This document shows, one piece after another, positions 6,389 through 8,064 of a stretch of 8,064 nucleotides of DNA. Each line of letters begins with the position of its first letter. Position 1 is the stretch's first letter. The stretch is from Gammaproteobacteria bacterium (GTDB lineage Bacteria; Pseudomonadota; Gammaproteobacteria; Pseudomonadales; Azotimanducaceae): NCBI GenBank assembly GCA_018667205.1, contig JABIVN010000130.1, forward strand, positions 1-8,064. The letters run 5' to 3'. Below the pieces are notes generated by a model, which was not told where the DNA came from, ran no database searches, and saw only the letters and a list, made by a program, of their open reading frames with translations. The translations under genes were made by a program, and so were the position numbers.

Positions 6389-7411
6389 TTATAGTTTGGC
6401 TCTGATAAGGTCTTCCAGGCCATCAATAAAGCGTTCATGATCATTTGAACTAGGTACTAATTGAATTTTCTCACCCCCATGGTCTTCAAAAATCCCTTGG
6501 TACTCATGGCCTATTTCGATCACGGTCTCTAGACAATCTGCGACAAAAGCCGGGCTGAATGCGAGTAGTTTTTTCGCGCCCTTGCGACCTTGTTCCTCTA
6601 CGACCTTGTCAGAAAAAGGAGTAAGCCACTTTTTGTCTAAGCGAGACTGAAAACAGACCGTGTAGTCTTCTTCTTTTAGACCTAACTTGTCAGCAATAAG
6701 ACGCGTTGTGGCATAGCTTGTTGCCTTGTAGCACAGACTGTTAGCCGCGTTAATTTCAGTTTCACAGGGGAAATCACTACAAAGGTCTTCTCCTTCATAG
6801 ATCTTATCGACGTGTCTTTGGGGTAGTCCATGATACGAAAATAAAATGTGGTCGTAGTCTTTTAAGTTAAAAGCTTTTGAACGCTCAACAATAGAATCTA
6901 TGTAGCCGGCATTATCCCAGAACTGATTTACGATACTAATCTCCGGGGTCGCCCACCACTTACTCATTATTTTCATGGCCAGCGCAATGGCGGAGCCACT
7001 TGATGCACTTGCATATTGTGGAAACAAAGGCAGAATAATTACATGGTCGTAGTGAAGTGCACGGATTTCTTCCATTATCTCGGCCATGGACGGGTTTTGG
7101 TAACGCATTGCCATATAGACATCAACATTTGATGATGCAAAACGCGTTTTAAGCTTTTCCTGAACCTTTTTGGTGTGCACTAATAACGGTGACTGGCCCT
7201 TTCCCAGTTCCCAGAGCGCTTTATAAATCTTAGCTGATTTTGGTGCCCTAAATGGGACGATAATACCATTCACTAGTAACTTCCTGGCCAGCCACGGTAA
7301 ATCAATCACTCTTGGATCATTTAGAAACTCGCCTAAGTAGCGCCTAACGTCACTGGTTTTTGGGCTATCGGGCGTGCCTAATTGGATCAGTAGAACGGCT
7401 GTCTTTTTCAT
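6389..7411 (-). CDS. hemH: Ferrochelatase (protoheme ferro-lyase)
   Basis: A 340-residue enzyme that inserts Fe2+ into protoporphyrin IX, the last step of protoheme synthesis. Recognisable parts are the N-terminus AVLLIQLGTPDSP (5-17), RRYLGEFLNDPRVID (23-37), the GQSPL loop (72-76), AMRYQNPS (101-108), LPLFPQYASASSGS (127-140), the catalytic His of FSYHGLP (H194) and the Glu of FVADCLET (E295). After the catalytic His there is an insert with C211, C216 and C227 (DLCSDFPC...SLCYKATSY). Many ferrochelatases with this insert have a further Cys, recalled as CYxxxCYE, at the position of Ser232, so [2Fe-2S] binding is doubtful here. ATG 7411 is followed by the conserved N-terminus; AAGGAAAG lies upstream with rather long spacing. 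Sampled lines are clearly more A+T-rich (about 43% G+C) than the ilvC-modF side. A 19-codon ORF lies 45 bases upstream on the same strand. Confidence 0.96.
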   Translation of the reverse strand: MKKTAVLLIQLGTPDSPKTSDVRRYLGEFLNDPRVIDLPWLARKLLVNGIIVPFRAPKSAKIYKALWELGKGQSPLLVHTKKVQEKLKTRFASSNVDVYMAMRYQNPSMAEIMEEIRALHYDHVIILPLFPQYASASSGSAIALAMKIMSKWWATPEISIVNQFWDNAGYIDSIVERSKAFNLKDYDHILFSYHGLPQRHVDKIYEGEDLCSDFPCETEINAANSLCYKATSYATTRLIADKLGLKEEDYTVCFQSRLDKKWLTPFSDKVVEEQGRKGAKKLLAFSPAFVADCLETVIEIGHEYQGIFEDHGGEKIQLVPSSNDHERFIDGLEDLIRAKL

Positions 7412-7456
7412 TTTTTTAAAGCTTTCCTTGTAAGCAAGTAGTTTCGCGCAAAGATA

Positions 7457-7516
7457 TCACAATTGTCTTTTTGAAATGGCTGCGTGCTTTAAGTTCAGCC
7501 TCGATTGATGCTCCAT
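7457..7516 (-). CDS. Possible 19-residue leader peptide or microprotein upstream of hemH
   Basis: ATG at 7516 on the minus strand opens a 19-codon frame, MEHQSRLNLKHAAISKRQL, ending with TGA at 7457-7459. It is basic (six Lys/Arg plus two His, one Glu) and has no recognisable domain or membrane segment. What supports it is the ribosome binding site: GGAGGA at 7531-7526 with a nine-base spacer, the best Shine-Dalgarno sequence on this half of the window and better than that of hemH itself. The stop is 45 bases before the hemH start, the usual place for a leader ORF or a coupled small gene. It shows no run of one amino acid that would suggest classical attenuation. It may instead be a relic of a lost upstream gene. 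Translation is unproven. Confidence 0.35.
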   Translation of the reverse strand: MEHQSRLNLKHAAISKRQL

Positions 7517-7525
7517 GTATATCTT

Positions 7526-7531
7526 TCCTCC
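7526..7531 (-). promoter_or_regulatory. Strong Shine-Dalgarno (GGAGGA) upstream of the small ORF
   Basis: On the minus strand GCGGAGGAAAGATATACATG places GGAGGA nine bases before an ATG. It shows that ribosomes probably load here, about 115 bases before hemH, whether or not the short product matters. Confidence 0.6.
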
Positions 7532-7582
7532 GCGTTCCGAAGTTTGCTCGTTATTACGCTGCAAGCGGTAAAAGAGACTAAG

Positions 7583-7635
7583 CCGGTATCTTGTGACCGA
7601 CGGCATAGCGTCTTGTGTCCGTAATAAGATACCCG
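7583..7635. repeat. Inverted repeat in the hemH upstream region
   Basis: CCGGTATCTT (7583-7592) and AAGATACCCG (7626-7635) are complementary at 9 of 10 positions, separated by 33 bases. The loop holds a second small stem, GACG (7599-7602) with CGTC (7609-7612). It lies about 70 bases upstream of the small ORF and 170 bases upstream of hemH. It could be a 5'-UTR structure or an operator; no known riboswitch pattern is recognised. Confidence 0.5.
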
Positions 7636-7738
7636 CGGTTCTTGCCGTAAAGACAGTGGTGAAGTTGTGCGCCGTGAGTGTTTTCTCTGCTCTTAGTAGG
7701 GCAAGCTGGCGTAGTTTTAGTGTAAAAAAGTTCCTGAT

Positions 7739-7752
7739 CACAGAGCCCTGTG
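7739..7752. promoter_or_regulatory. Short perfect inverted repeat CACAG-N4-CTGTG
   Basis: CACAGAGCCCTGTG is a 5+5 dyad with a four-base centre, directly next to a TGATCA palindrome (7735-7740). It lies in the middle of the divergent intergenic region between hemH and the right-edge gene, where a shared operator could sit. It is short enough to arise by chance and the factor is unknown. Confidence 0.25.
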
Positions 7753-7907
7753 CAAGAACTTCTGCTTTGTTCGGGAAGCAATTGAAGGCGCTTGTCTGGA
7801 GCTCATTTTCTTAGCACCTATGGTCATTGACACGGGTAACTGCGTTCTTCTAAAGCAGAAGCAGTTGTTGTGAGCCAATAGTTGATGGCCGGCGTATAAA
7901 TTAGTGT

Positions 7908-7938
7908 TTTACATCAATGAAGATTAAATCATTGTAAA
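7908..7938. promoter_or_regulatory. Imperfect inverted repeat upstream of the right-edge gene
   Basis: TTTACATCAATGA (7908-7920) and TCATTGTAAA (7929-7938) form an inverted repeat (TTTAC/GTAAA and AATGA/TCATT) with two extra bases in the left arm, around an eight-base A+T-rich centre. It lies 54 bases before the ATG at 7993, a normal place for an operator or activator site. The regulator is unknown; it is not a good match to FNR, CRP or Fur consensus sites. Confidence 0.4.
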
Positions 7939-7992
7939 TCAGGTCTGACGAGCCAAGCTTAGACCGAAAGAAAGGTTCCGAGGCGGCGGATA

Positions 7993-8064
7993 ATGAATGA
8001 ATTGGATCGGAGCAAAATGACAAATAATACAGAAACCTTAAACGACGACGAGGCGAGTCTGGTA
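7993..8064 (+). CDS. Start of an unidentified gene, cut by the window edge
   Basis: An open frame runs from ATG 7993 to the end of the window (24 codons). A second in-frame ATG at 8017 has GGAG four bases upstream, while GAGG sits nine bases upstream of 7993, so the true start is undecided. From 8017 the product begins MTNNTETLNDDEASLV. The acidic DDEASLV is the sort of sequence seen just before region 2 of ECF sigma factors, but two dozen residues cannot settle this. The gene is divergent from hemH and has an inverted repeat upstream. Confidence 0.5.
   Translation, partial: MNELDRSKMTNNTETLNDDEASLV

Larger units (their letters stand above)
7517..7992. other. Divergent intergenic region, no convincing protein gene
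   Basis: Between the small ORF upstream of hemH and the right-edge gene there are 476 bases without a supported coding region. Open frames of 60-90 codons exist on both strands, but they overlap each other, lack ribosome binding sites and resemble no family known to me. The stretch must hold promoters for the two divergent transcripts. No consensus sigma-70 promoter stands out. Visible structure is limited to three inverted repeats (7583-7635, 7739-7752, 7908-7938) and a TTCTTCT-AAAGC-AGAAG hairpin near 7845-7861. Confidence 0.6.

Noticed and set aside
7457..7741. 94-residue minus-strand protein containing the small ORF
   Set aside because: The upstream start has no ribosome binding site, the sequence resembles no family, and it spans the inverted repeat; only the last 19 codons have initiation support.
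7593..7814. 73-residue plus-strand protein starting at GTG 7593
   Set aside because: No ribosome binding site, no recognisable domain, and it overlaps competing frames on the other strand.
7412..7992. tRNA or known riboswitch upstream of hemH
   Set aside because: No T-loop GTTCRA-type signature with a matching acceptor stem, and no conserved riboswitch core that I recognise.

Overview
The window looks like a chromosomal segment of a gammaproteobacterium, probably environmental or marine. The evidence is a class II (enterobacterial-type, long) ketol-acid reductoisomerase, a ModF that aligns along its whole length with the E. coli protein, and a BisC-type molybdoenzyme. Most genes sit near 50-55% G+C in sampled lines, while hemH is lower. 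No integrase, transposase, tRNA, rRNA or CRISPR array was seen.

Left part, plus strand (2-2644): the 3' end of ilvC (branched-chain amino acid synthesis), then modF (a double ABC ATPase linked to molybdate) only 19 bases after it, then a classical short-chain dehydrogenase (SDR) with its own good ribosome binding site.

Middle part, minus strand (2641-6116): a CNT-family nucleoside transporter followed by a cytoplasmic bis-MGD S-/N-oxide reductase of the BisC group. The transporter stop and reductase start share a GTGA overlap, so the two are very probably one translationally coupled unit. The reductase and the SDR on the other strand end inside the same four bases, CTAG. The pairing suggests that something imported by a nucleoside-type carrier is reduced by a molybdoenzyme. 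This is the most interesting functional idea in the window, and it is inference. ModF, facing the molybdoenzyme from across the SDR gene, fits a local molybdenum theme.

Repeat patch (about 6153-6325): two perfect tandem 34-bp units preceded by a truncated third, followed by two inverted partial copies. The result is a REPIN-like array between hemH and the transporter gene.

Right part (6389-8064): hemH (ferrochelatase, minus strand) with a Cys-bearing insert. It is preceded by a 19-codon ORF with a textbook Shine-Dalgarno sequence, then a roughly 580-base divergent intergenic region holding two inverted repeats, and finally the first codons of an unidentified plus-strand gene cut by the window edge.
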